Below are positions 18,164-26,344 of a DNA stretch of 64,000 nt, piece by piece (position 1 is the first letter of the stretch; every line of letters starts with the position of its first letter). Source of the stretch: Hyphobacterium sp. CCMP332 (GTDB lineage: Bacteria > Bacteroidota > Bacteroidia > Cytophagales > CCMP332); NCBI GenBank assembly GCA_014323545.1, contig CP058647.1, positions 1,466,001-1,530,000 of the forward strand, given 5' to 3'. A program made the translations under genes and the position numbers. The notes beneath the pieces were generated by a model. That model searched no databases, was not told the DNA's origin, and saw nothing but the letters and a program-made list of their open reading frames with translations.

Positions 18164-19333
18164 CTATTTAAGGTTTTCATTATAGAATTTCATGCCTTCA
18201 TTTGCTTTTTTATCTTGATCAAATAAAGTAGCGTTGTCCCAATGTGATCCAATGCCCCATCGTGTGCTACACCCCGTTGAAACCCAGGCGGGCTCCCAAT
18301 AAACAATTCCATTAGCCCCTGCTTCAAATACTTCTTTTTCAAGTTCCATCAAGAATTCCAGTTGACCTTCAGAAGAAATGTCAATTCCGGGAACCCCAGC
18401 ATCAACTCCTAATATATTACCGGCAGCATCGGCATTTCGAGTCGTAAAAGGATAAGCGGTTTCAACGATCATCAATTTTTTGTTGTGTTTTTTAATTAAT
18501 AACTCTAAGGCAATGCTTAGGTCATTTAATTCATAATCAGACCACATTGGGTAATAACTTAGGCCTATCCAATCAAAATCAATCACTCCATTGTCAAATG
18601 CCTCATCAAACCACCAGAGTCCGTTTTCGGGTTGGGCTATATGCAACATCACTTCAATATTCTTTCCGCTTTCCAGGGAAATATCCCTTACGGCCTTGAT
18701 TCCTTTATTTATCAAGGTAGAATTTCTATTCCAGTTTATTGGCCATTGAACGGGCTCTCCTGCTTGTAGTATTTCAGGATTTATTTCATTGCCAATCTGA
18801 ACCATGTCAGGTAGGAGATTCTCATTTGACAATTTTTTTAAGGTTTGATAGGTGTAATTGTAGAGTGAATCAGAAAGCGCTGGAAGATTATTGATTACTG
18901 ATCTCCATGCCTGGGGAATAGTTTGGCGACCGGGGTCGGCCCAGTCATCTGAATAATGAAAATCGAGAAGCACAGCCATATCCAATGCTCTGGCCCTGGC
19001 TATGGATTTTTTAACATCTTCAAAATTAGAATAATTAGTAAACCATGAAGGATCATGCCAAAGCCTCAATCGAACCAGGTTGCAACCATTATCTCTAAAT
19101 ATTTGATAGGGATCTTTTGGCACACCTTCCTCATCAAAATACAAGGCACCGCAATCCTCCATTTCATTGACATACGAAAGATCCGCACCATAATAGTTCA
19201 ACTGGATAGTATCGGCATAATCTTGAATTGGAATCGGCCCTTTTGAATTATCGTCCCCGTCACAGGCGAAAATAAAATGAGCCAAAACAATGATTAAAAT
19301 TGTCGATTTAAGAAATGAATTCTTTTGATTCAA
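18164..19333 (-). CDS. GH53 endo-beta-1,4-galactanase lipoprotein
   Basis: This 389-residue arabinogalactan endo-beta-1,4-galactosidase cleaves beta-1,4-galactan. It starts with TTG at 19333, with no ATG before the signal peptide; lipobox FAC (Cys24). The GH53 barrel begins with GADLSYVNEMEDCG, and the conserved RLRLW segment is at 88-92. The acid/base is Glu183 (QIGNEINPE) and the nucleophile Glu291 (MIVETAYP). The CSTRWGIGSHWDN end is also typical. A galactanase beside a beta-glucan locus is unusual; no SusCD pair specific to it is present in the window, so it may act with the SSS symporter or with transporters elsewhere. Confidence 0.92.
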   Translation of the reverse strand: MNQKNSFLKSTILIIVLAHFIFACDGDDNSKGPIPIQDYADTIQLNYYGADLSYVNEMEDCGALYFDEEGVPKDPYQIFRDNGCNLVRLRLWHDPSWFTNYSNFEDVKKSIARARALDMAVLLDFHYSDDWADPGRQTIPQAWRSVINNLPALSDSLYNYTYQTLKKLSNENLLPDMVQIGNEINPEILQAGEPVQWPINWNRNSTLINKGIKAVRDISLESGKNIEVMLHIAQPENGLWWFDEAFDNGVIDFDWIGLSYYPMWSDYELNDLSIALELLIKKHNKKLMIVETAYPFTTRNADAAGNILGVDAGVPGIDISSEGQLEFLMELEKEVFEAGANGIVYWEPAWVSTGCSTRWGIGSHWDNATLFDQDKKANEGMKFYNENLK

Positions 19334-19384
19334 AATTTAATATTGAAAGAGGCCGGAATTCAAATAAACAAAATTTTAGGGCCA

Positions 19385-20260
19385 TTAAAGCTGACCCTTT
19401 TTAAAACCATAAGTATTCTGACCAATAAAATCTTTGGGAAATTTATCATCTCCTTTAAATCCAATTTCAATTGTTCCGCTTTCTTCTGGAATATAATTGG
19501 TTTTAAAAATGTAATCCCATAGACTCAGACTTATTCCGTAATTCACTCCATAGCGTCCTTCAGGCAATACATAGGCATGATGATACAAATGCATCACAGG
19601 ATTATTAAAAATGTATTTTAATGGCCCCCAGGTAATTTTAACATTGGAATGATTCAAGTGGCCGATCGTTATGGCCAGGAAATGAACTATATAGGCTTGT
19701 TGGGGTTCAAAACCGCCTAATATCATGACTCCAAATGTTTTTAATGGTTTATAAAGTATATTTTCCATCCAATGGTATCTCAAATGTGCAGCAAAACCCA
19801 TTTCCTTCACACTGTGATGAACCTTGTGAAATTTCCATAAAAATGGATAACGGTGGAGAAGAACATGGGTAAACCATTGAACAAAATCGAGTATTATAAA
19901 GAAAATCACCAATTGCAACCAGGCCGGCCAGGCTTCCATATTTATGATAGCCAGACTGGCCATAGTAATATTCGCTTCGGCAAAAGCCAGTTCTAAAATT
20001 TTATAAACTCCGCTAATAACAATGGCAAAAACGAAAAAATTGAAAAACATATAAAAGCCATCTAACCAAAAATCTTTGCGAAATATTGCTTGATTCTTCC
20101 GCCAGGGAAAGGTCAGTTCAAGACCCCAGGCAAAAAGCGATATAACAATAAGCCCCCAGAAATAATTTGTGTACCAGGGTACTTCAAATATGATTGATTT
20201 CCAAGTCCATTCCACGGTTCCTAAAAAGGTATTGTAAAAGGCTTCAAAGTACTTTGACAT
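19385..20260 (-). CDS. Sterol desaturase / fatty acid hydroxylase superfamily membrane protein
   Basis: This 291-residue integral membrane di-iron protein has about four hydrophobic segments. The histidine clusters of the superfamily are present: HVLLH (132-136), HKVHH (145-149), HLNH (201-204) and HLYHH (224-228). Members hydroxylate or desaturate lipids, but the substrate cannot be read from sequence. It is the last gene of a minus-strand run with rhodanese and sulfite dehydrogenase genes, 13 bp after the rhodanese, so it may be co-transcribed although no functional link is known to me. Confidence 0.88.
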   Translation of the reverse strand: MSKYFEAFYNTFLGTVEWTWKSIIFEVPWYTNYFWGLIVISLFAWGLELTFPWRKNQAIFRKDFWLDGFYMFFNFFVFAIVISGVYKILELAFAEANITMASLAIINMEAWPAWLQLVIFFIILDFVQWFTHVLLHRYPFLWKFHKVHHSVKEMGFAAHLRYHWMENILYKPLKTFGVMILGGFEPQQAYIVHFLAITIGHLNHSNVKITWGPLKYIFNNPVMHLYHHAYVLPEGRYGVNYGISLSLWDYIFKTNYIPEESGTIEIGFKGDDKFPKDFIGQNTYGFKKGQL

Positions 20261-20273
20261 GGATATTAATTTT

Positions 20274-21215
20274 TTATAAATCTTGAAAAATATTTGTACT
20301 ATCGAAATAACTCCACTCTATCCAGGAGCCGTCATAATTTTTGACATTATTATATCCTAACAACTGGGAGAGTACAAAGGTTGTATGCGAGGAGCGAACT
20401 CCACTATGACAATACACAATAATTTGCTCCTCTTTATCCAAATTCAATTTTTTAAAAATATGTTCAAGAGAATCGCGCGATTTGAATTTCTTGTTGCCCG
20501 AAAAATTTATTGTTTCGGCCCAATTGAGATTTAAACTGTTTGGAATTCTTCCTGCTTTGTAAGCCCCTTTCTTATGCTTTTCACCTGAATATTCAATAGC
20601 AGAACGTGTATCCAGGATAATTGATTTTTTTGAAATGGCCACTTTGATCTCTGCATATGAAGCAAAATATTTCTTATTTAATTTCCGTGGCAATGCAAAC
20701 TCAGACTTTTCAACATTCTTATTTTCCTCTGTCAACTGACCACCTTTGGCCTTCCATTCATTTATTCCTCCATGCAAAAGTTTTACCTGATTAAAATTAT
20801 AATACTGAAGTACCCACCATAACCTGCTTGCTTCACATAGACCATTATCATCATAAATTATTATAGTATCGCTATTTTTTATCCCGATTTTTCTGAACAG
20901 CTTTTCAATCTGTTGGGAATTGGCCATCATGCCTTCGAATGGAAATGAGTCATTCTCTAACTCATATCTTTGGATATTCAAGGCGCCCGGAATGTGATGC
21001 TTTTTAAACTCATCAGCCTTTCGCATATCTACAATTTTAAGATTAGAATTTTTAATTGAAAGCAGCAATTCATCAACTTCAATTAAATATTGGCTATTGT
21101 ACTCCGATAGCTTTGTTCCTGAATTCTCAGTTAGGACTTTGCTTTCTTTTTTGCAAGCAAAACCCACAAATATTAAAAGGACCAAGCTAATTCTCCAATA
21201 CATACCAGTCCACAT
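20274..21215 (-). CDS. Two-domain rhodanese (sulfurtransferase) lipoprotein
   Basis: This 313-residue exported protein has two rhodanese domains, as in thiosulfate or mercaptopyruvate sulfurtransferases. The lipobox is GFAC (Cys21), placing it outside the cytoplasm. The N-terminal domain (about 45-165) has Asp in the YDDNG loop instead of the catalytic Cys; the C-terminal domain (about 185-305) carries Cys269 in YCHSGVRSS. This inactive/active pairing is normal. The gene overlaps the end of the cytochrome gene by 29 bp; a shorter start at 21203 would also keep the signal peptide. It probably supplies or processes sulfane sulfur or sulfite next to the sulfite dehydrogenase. Confidence 0.9.
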   Translation of the reverse strand: MWTGMYWRISLVLLIFVGFACKKESKVLTENSGTKLSEYNSQYLIEVDELLLSIKNSNLKIVDMRKADEFKKHHIPGALNIQRYELENDSFPFEGMMANSQQIEKLFRKIGIKNSDTIIIYDDNGLCEASRLWWVLQYYNFNQVKLLHGGINEWKAKGGQLTEENKNVEKSEFALPRKLNKKYFASYAEIKVAISKKSIILDTRSAIEYSGEKHKKGAYKAGRIPNSLNLNWAETINFSGNKKFKSRDSLEHIFKKLNLDKEEQIIVYCHSGVRSSHTTFVLSQLLGYNNVKNYDGSWIEWSYFDSTNIFQDL

Positions 21216-21657
21216 CTTTTAAATTTTCTCTTCTCCCTTTCTTTTTTGGTGGGTAATTGTTTACTAAATAGTTGACAATCACTTCCTGGTTCATTCCGAG
21301 ATCCCATAGATTTTGAGTTTCCTGCATCCATTTTATAGTTGAGTTCCAGCGTTCTCTATTCATTCTGTTTTGAATGATCAATTTTGAAGAATGGCAGCCT
21401 GTACAATTATTGACTACTGCCATCAGGCCTTCAGCTTCTACCAATCCTGTTCTTAGATGTATTCCGTTTTCAATTTTATCCGGATCATTTTTGGAATTGA
21501 CTTCAACCACAACAGTTTCTGATCTGAAAGCACTCAAATTTGGGTCATAAATATAGTAGCCAATCATAGCAGCAAGGACTACCGTCATGGTAAATACAAA
21601 AAGAACAACATAAATCGTCCTGTTTAATAAATAAATGAAATCCTTATCCTGAGACAT
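21187..21657 (-). CDS. Membrane-anchored c-type cytochrome, probable sulfite dehydrogenase subunit (SorB-like)
   Basis: This 156-residue protein has one N-terminal transmembrane helix (about 14-36) and a single heme site CTGCH near residue 84. The Met ligand could be one of the Met residues downstream. Its start overlaps the stop of the Moco subunit as TAATG, a sign of translational coupling, so it should accept electrons from sulfite oxidation and pass them to the respiratory chain. Similar cytochrome/molybdoenzyme pairs are the SorAB type. The assignment rests on heme motif and gene order rather than on strong sequence recall. Confidence 0.78.
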   Translation of the reverse strand: MSQDKDFIYLLNRTIYVVLFVFTMTVVLAAMIGYYIYDPNLSAFRSETVVVEVNSKNDPDKIENGIHLRTGLVEAEGLMAVVNNCTGCHSSKLIIQNRMNRERWNSTIKWMQETQNLWDLGMNQEVIVNYLVNNYPPKKKGRRENLKDVDWYVLEN

Positions 21658-22877
21658 TAAATCACTTTTACTGCTATTCTATGGCAGGCATTATTCAAAT
21701 ATCCTTTTGGGTTCCAGCCTGGTACGAGCATTGGTTGTGATTTTCCAGCTGAATCGGTGGCTTTGGCCCAAATTTCATAATAGCCCTTGCCCCGGAATTG
21801 TACATTTGCATTAAAATGTTGCCAGGCAAGACGATTAGCCGGCCTTTCAAGTTGACATTCATTCCAGGTAGATCCGAAATCCACAGAATATTCCATTCGC
21901 TTTACTTCCAATTCTCCGGCCCAGGCATGTCCGCGAATTTGAAGTGATTTTTTATTCCTAAGAATAGCACCAGACTTCGGAAAAGTAATCAAAGATTTAA
22001 CCGGCATAGATTCTATTATGCACATGTTTTCATCAGCCACTTTTTCTCCAGGAGCAACGGGATCACAAGGTAATCGATAAGCATCTCCACCCATTTTTGC
22101 ACCGTCATGAATTTTGTTTCTTATACTAATTCTGTTGACCCATTTTCCGGATGCAGATGCGGGATAGCCTCCAACTACTAGGCGAATGGGGTAACCGTGA
22201 ACCATTGGGATGTCTTCATCATTGAGTTGAAAAGCCAAAAGGGTTTCATCCTGTAGGGCTTTGTCTATTGGGCAACCTCTTGAAATTACTTCCTTGTCTT
22301 TAGCTTTGCTTAAATGCACATCTGAAGAATGATAACCAATATAAACCGCATCACTTTTGATTCCGACATCATTTAAAACATCTTTTAATCGTATGCCGGT
22401 CCATTTAGCACAATGTACTGCTCCTATCGTCCATTGATTCCCTTTTGCCGGAGGGTCAAACTCGCTTCGGCCATTGCCACCACATTCCAGTGTCAATTGA
22501 TAAGAATGTTGTTGAAATTTACTTTTAAGTTGTTCTAATGTATATGTTTTTTTGCTTGCTGCAGATTCACCATCTATTTTCAGAGTCCAGTCTTTAACAT
22601 TGTTGATCTCAGGGATCAATCCATTATTTCTGATAAACATTCTTGAATTGGGTGTAACTTTTTCATCCAGCAGGTGAGCCTGTGCTTCCATATTCAAGGG
22701 CCTGTCATTGAGAAGCACCATTTCTTTATGCTTATTAAATAATTGAAAAGGATCCGCTTCCTGAAGAGCAAGAGGTATATAACCTTCTGGCATATAGGCT
22801 CCGAAGACAATATCCGATGCCAAAAGGGCGGCAAATGAAGTCAAGCTAGCTTTTTTTACAAATTCTCGTCTCTTCAA
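21657..22877 (-). CDS. Sulfite oxidase-family molybdoenzyme, Tat-exported (SorA-like)
   Basis: This 406-residue molybdopterin oxidoreductase of the sulfite oxidase family probably oxidises sulfite to sulfate in the periplasm. The N-terminus has the twin-arginine signature RREFVKKA at 3-10 and a hydrophobic stretch ending near GAYMPEG. The Moco domain includes LECGGNGRSEF, with molybdenum ligand Cys132, and HCAKWTGIRLKD. The C-terminal dimerisation domain is of the Mo-co_dimer type. It is first of a four-gene minus-strand run with cytochrome, rhodanese and hydroxylase. YedY-type methionine sulfoxide reductase is less likely because of the dimerisation domain and cytochrome partner. Confidence 0.88.
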   Translation of the reverse strand: MKRREFVKKASLTSFAALLASDIVFGAYMPEGYIPLALQEADPFQLFNKHKEMVLLNDRPLNMEAQAHLLDEKVTPNSRMFIRNNGLIPEINNVKDWTLKIDGESAASKKTYTLEQLKSKFQQHSYQLTLECGGNGRSEFDPPAKGNQWTIGAVHCAKWTGIRLKDVLNDVGIKSDAVYIGYHSSDVHLSKAKDKEVISRGCPIDKALQDETLLAFQLNDEDIPMVHGYPIRLVVGGYPASASGKWVNRISIRNKIHDGAKMGGDAYRLPCDPVAPGEKVADENMCIIESMPVKSLITFPKSGAILRNKKSLQIRGHAWAGELEVKRMEYSVDFGSTWNECQLERPANRLAWQHFNANVQFRGKGYYEIWAKATDSAGKSQPMLVPGWNPKGYLNNACHRIAVKVI

Positions 22878-23017
22878 TTCTGGATTGATTTATTCTGCTA
22901 CTTATAAATCTTCACAAGTTATATCTAAATATAAAGGCCTTATGTTACAAATGTTACTGAATCAAAGAAATGGCTATAGTATTTTTCAAAGTTTTTGGGG
23001 AAACTAATACTATAATT

Positions 23018-23767
23018 ATGAATCAGGATTTCGATGCTAAATTTACGGGTTGGGCATTTATTATTGGTGCAATTCTCCTCTGGGGAGGATGGGCACTTTC
23101 ATCACATCATGTCGGCGAATACTTTGTGGCAGAAGATTTTGCTTCAATTGGTGAAAATGTATGGTATTGGATTTGGATGTACCGCATTCATATTTTCGGT
23201 TGGGTCACAATGGGTATTGCCATGTTTGCCTTCACTACATTGGTAACCAAAAAACCCATTCGAGTGGTAATGCTCCCCGGAATTGGAATGGTAGTGGTTG
23301 GCACATTTACCCTTGCAATAGCAGCTGCTTTCTATTACAATTACGGTGCCTGGGGAGTTGGTCAGACCATGGGAAAATCACCTGAAGAAATTCAGGCTTT
23401 TATGGATGGAATTCTATTTACAAATCAATATGTCACCTGTTTTATGCGGTTTGGAAGAATATTCTCAGGTGTAGGTCTGGTCTTACTGGGAGCGGGTTTT
23501 CTAAAGTGGAATATGTTTCCAAAATGGCTGGGGATTTTTACTTCATTACTCGGTCTGGTGGTTATGGGCATAATTCTGTTTATCCCTGATTACTGGGAAT
23601 TTTACAAACCTTTATTCCACATAAAAGTACTTTGGTTATTGGCAATGGGATTTACATTGTTGATAAAGGGAATTAATTATCAGTCTGTATTTAATAATTC
23701 CAGTAAAATAGATCTGACCCAGGTAAATGCGGAAAACCTTATAAATGAAATTGAGGTACTGAATTAA
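23018..23767 (+). CDS. Multi-pass membrane protein of unknown function
   Basis: This roughly 249-residue protein has about seven hydrophobic helices, a single His pair early on (SSHHVGEYF), and little hydrophilic sequence apart from the last 30 residues. I chose ATG 23018 (MNQDFDAKF); the longer frame from 22970 adds 16 residues that do not look like a leader. I do not recognise the family. It diverges from the sulfite dehydrogenase operon across a 140-bp gap, so shared regulation is possible, but nothing in the sequence proves a link. Confidence 0.7.
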   Translation: MNQDFDAKFTGWAFIIGAILLWGGWALSSHHVGEYFVAEDFASIGENVWYWIWMYRIHIFGWVTMGIAMFAFTTLVTKKPIRVVMLPGIGMVVVGTFTLAIAAAFYYNYGAWGVGQTMGKSPEEIQAFMDGILFTNQYVTCFMRFGRIFSGVGLVLLGAGFLKWNMFPKWLGIFTSLLGLVVMGIILFIPDYWEFYKPLFHIKVLWLLAMGFTLLIKGINYQSVFNNSSKIDLTQVNAENLINEIEVLN

Positions 23768-23933
23768 AAACAAAACAAATTGAGGCTTTTCATTTTTGAG
23801 ATTTCAAAAAATGGGAAATTTTCTTTTCTAAAATTTTGAATCTTTAGTAATTATTCAATTCTTGTTACACAGTTTTTCTTAAATTTCCTCACGAAACTTT
23901 CGGAATAATAGATTATAGATTAAAGCCAATCAT

Positions 23934-24710
23934 ATGAATAATAGTTTTCAATTCAGCCTTTGCATAATTTTTTGTTTAATCTTTATCGCTTGTGAGAGCG
24001 AAAATGATTCTTCTTCAAATCCGGTCAAAAATGAAGATATAAGTGGAGAATACGAGGGAAAAATTAATGTAACTAGTGTGGGTATTGGAACCGTGTTATA
24101 CAGCTTTGAGAGGGACAGTTCAAATATTTTCATAGGATATTATGAAGGAGTTGAATTTGCAGAGCTTAGTGTTACTGGAAACACTTTTCAAGGGGAGCCC
24201 TCCAGTGGAAATACATCTTTTTCATCCCTTTCAGGGCAATTGAGTGAAACCGGCATTTTTTTTTCCGGCTCTGATGCCGATGGTAATATAGTTTTCAGCT
24301 TCTCAGGAAATAAAATTGAACCCGGTACACGAAAAACCGCAGATATAGTCATTTCCGGAAATGATTATTTGATAACCGGAGAGTCTTGCTCTGAAGCCCC
24401 CTTGGACTATATTACCATACATAATTTTGAAAGGATAGGTGCACCAGAATTGGTTTCATTCCTCTCATTAAGTTTTGAAAGTGAACCGAGTCCCGGCACC
24501 TATAATGCGGTCTCCAAATCAACTCCTCCTTCAGCGTCTACCTTTAACGGAGATATTTCCATTCAGGGTAGATTTATTGATATAATTGGCGGATCTGTAG
24601 AAGTTTCATCAACAAGTCAGGGCTATGAAATATTGTTGGATAATATTGTTTTCGAACCGGATTCTGTCATCACAGTAGTAATGGAAGGTTCCATCGCCTG
24701 TGGTTCTTAA
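23934..24710 (+). CDS. Hypothetical lipoprotein, beta-rich
   Basis: This is a 258-residue exported lipoprotein with lipobox FIAC (Cys20). After an acidic and serine-rich tether the sequence is rich in Ser, Gly and Thr with alternating hydrophobics, as in beta-sandwich or lipocalin-like folds. No catalytic motif is visible. It stands alone between a membrane protein gene and a convergent GIY-YIG gene, ending 11 bp before the latter. I do not recognise its family. Confidence 0.75.
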   Translation: MNNSFQFSLCIIFCLIFIACESENDSSSNPVKNEDISGEYEGKINVTSVGIGTVLYSFERDSSNIFIGYYEGVEFAELSVTGNTFQGEPSSGNTSFSSLSGQLSETGIFFSGSDADGNIVFSFSGNKIEPGTRKTADIVISGNDYLITGESCSEAPLDYITIHNFERIGAPELVSFLSLSFESEPSPGTYNAVSKSTPPSASTFNGDISIQGRFIDIIGGSVEVSSTSQGYEILLDNIVFEPDSVITVVMEGSIACGS

Positions 24711-24721
24711 ATTTATCGAAA

Positions 24722-25045
24722 TTAAAATGTCTTCGAACTGGCAAACAAATCATTCAATAAGCGATAAAGCCATTTATGTAAATCCAGTTTCTTAATGCAT
24801 TCCTGATAATTCAATAAGATTCGAATAAGTTTCTGCCTTGACAGGTTTTTCAATTTCCTTTCAAGAATAGCAGCTCCTCTCTTATTTGGTTTTTCAATAG
24901 ACCAAATCAATTTCCAAGGAACACCTTTTCTGGTTGAGAAATTTCCTTTTTCATTATGTTTGATAAGTCTTTTTCTGACATCGACAGTTATGCCTTTATA
25001 AAACATGTCAATTCGTTTTGAATAGAGTACATAGACCCAATGCAT
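24722..25045 (-). CDS. Small GIY-YIG endonuclease-domain protein
   Basis: This 107-residue protein consists of a single GIY-YIG domain. VYVLYS at the N-terminus and YKGIT near residue 16 form the two-part motif; Arg24 in VRKRL and Glu78-region ILERKLK supply the other conserved positions. This is the stand-alone URI/YhbQ-like type often annotated as an endonuclease or, wrongly, as excinuclease UvrC. It lies just downstream of the tRNA-fMet terminator on the same strand. The biological role of these small proteins is unsettled. Confidence 0.85.
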   Translation of the reverse strand: MHWVYVLYSKRIDMFYKGITVDVRKRLIKHNEKGNFSTRKGVPWKLIWSIEKPNKRGAAILERKLKNLSRQKLIRILLNYQECIKKLDLHKWLYRLLNDLFASSKTF

Positions 25046-25194
25046 GGATAAAAGTTGACAATAATTGTAACATTCTTTTGTGCTATTGTGTGAATATGGT
25101 CTTCACATGTATGTGCAATTATTTTTCGTATGTAAGATTTCGAGTAGGGTCAGCTTGCTATGAAAAGAGAGTATGTAGTGGATTGAAACAAAAA

Positions 25195-25223
25195 TACCCT
25201 GACGAAGCAAGCTTGTCAGGGTA
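25195..25223 (-). terminator. Rho-independent terminator of the tRNA-fMet unit
   Basis: A perfect 9-bp stem (25195-25203 pairing with 25215-25223) with an 11-nt loop is followed, on the minus strand, by a U-rich run (plus-strand A run at 25189-25194). It ends transcription from the initiator tRNA promoter. Confidence 0.8.
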
Positions 25224-25247
25224 CTCTTCAGAAGAGCTCTGCTCTTC
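25224..25247 (-). other. Two mutually exclusive hairpins in the tRNA trailer
   Basis: Between the tRNA 3' end and the terminator lie three arms: CTCTTC (25224-25229), GAAGAGC (25231-25237) and GCTCTTC (25241-25247). The middle arm can pair with either neighbour, giving a 6-bp or a 7-bp hairpin. A role in tRNA 3' processing is possible. Confidence 0.5.
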
Positions 25248-25254
25248 TTCATTG

Positions 25255-25327
<73 letters not shown>

Positions 25328-25336
25328 ATGTGAATG

Positions 25337-25368
25337 CAAAGGTATATAGAATTAACATGCTTTTCCAA
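25337..25368 (-). promoter_or_regulatory. Promoter of tRNA-fMet
   Basis: On the minus strand a TTG (25368-25366), a 21-bp spacer and TACCTTTG (25344-25337) match the Bacteroidota -33/-7 consensus. Transcription would begin within a few bases of the tRNA 5' end at 25327. Confidence 0.75.
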
Positions 25369-25463
25369 GATTGATGAGGCTTTATTTTTGATTTGATTCA
25401 ATATTCCTCAATCAAAAACCTAGAAAACGCAATAATTGAGGTATTTTTGCAAAAAATTTCGAA

Positions 25464-26342
25464 TTGTCAGAACATAAAGCAGGATTTGTAAATATTATCG
25501 GAAAACCCAACGCGGGGAAATCCACTCTTATGAATCATTTCCTCGGAGAAAAAATTTCTATCATCACTCCAAAGGCACAAACCACTCGCCATAGAATAAT
25601 GGGAATTCTCAATTCTGATGATTTTCAAATCGTCTATTCGGATACCCCGGGTATTATTGATCCGGCCTACCAGCTTCAAAAAAACATGATGAAGTTTGTG
25701 GAGTCTTCGCTTGAAGATGCAGATATCGTATTATTTCTTGTGGATATCCGTGACGAACCGAAGACCTATAATTTCCTGCATAAAATTAAAAGATTGGAAA
25801 TGCCAGTTTATCTGCTTCTGAATAAAATTGATTTAGTGGATTCTGAAAAACTTAAAGTCCAAAAGGAAATATGGGAAAAAGAGGTAGAGGCAAATGCATA
25901 TTTTGAGATTTCTGCTAAACAAGGGATCAACACCGATTCTCTCCTGCAAAAAATTAAGAATGAATTACCGGAGCATCCTCCGTATTTTCCAAAAGATGAG
26001 TTTACCGATAAACCCGAACGTTTTTTTGTGTCTGAAATAATAAGGGAAAAAATATTCAAACTCTATAAAAAGGAAATTCCTTATTCATGTGAGGTAATTG
26101 TAGATGAATTTATCAATGAGGCTAAAATTTTACATCTCAGCGTCTCAATTTTAGTTGAAAGAACATCGCAGAGAATTATTATGATCGGAAAAGGCGGATC
26201 CATGCTAAAAAAAGTAGGAATAGAATCGCGAAAAGATCTTGAAGCTTTTTTTGGCAAACAGGTGTTTCTACAGACCTATGTGAAAGTGGAAAAAGACTGG
26301 AGAAAAAATAAAAGTAAACTGGAAAGATTGGGTTATAATTAA
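25464..26342 (+). CDS. era: GTPase Era
   Basis: This 292-residue GTPase acts in 30S ribosome assembly, binding the 3' end of 16S rRNA. The G1 motif GKPNAGKST lies near residues 13-21, DTPG at about 58, NKID at about 121 and a SAK motif near 151; the C-terminal half contains the KH RNA-binding domain (IGKGGSMLKK). It begins with TTG at 25464, since the protein sequence matches the family from that codon. A TATTTTTG element at 25442-25449 could be its -7 box but lacks a well-placed TTG. It is followed after 2 bp by der, forming a two-gene ribosome-assembly operon. Confidence 0.96.
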   Translation: MSEHKAGFVNIIGKPNAGKSTLMNHFLGEKISIITPKAQTTRHRIMGILNSDDFQIVYSDTPGIIDPAYQLQKNMMKFVESSLEDADIVLFLVDIRDEPKTYNFLHKIKRLEMPVYLLLNKIDLVDSEKLKVQKEIWEKEVEANAYFEISAKQGINTDSLLQKIKNELPEHPPYFPKDEFTDKPERFFVSEIIREKIFKLYKKEIPYSCEVIVDEFINEAKILHLSVSILVERTSQRIIMIGKGGSMLKKVGIESRKDLEAFFGKQVFLQTYVKVEKDWRKNKSKLERLGYN

Positions 26343-26344
26343 TT

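Noticed and set aside
25442-25449. TATTTTTG as an era promoter
   Set aside because: No TTG lies 19-21 bp upstream, so the match to the promoter consensus is incomplete.
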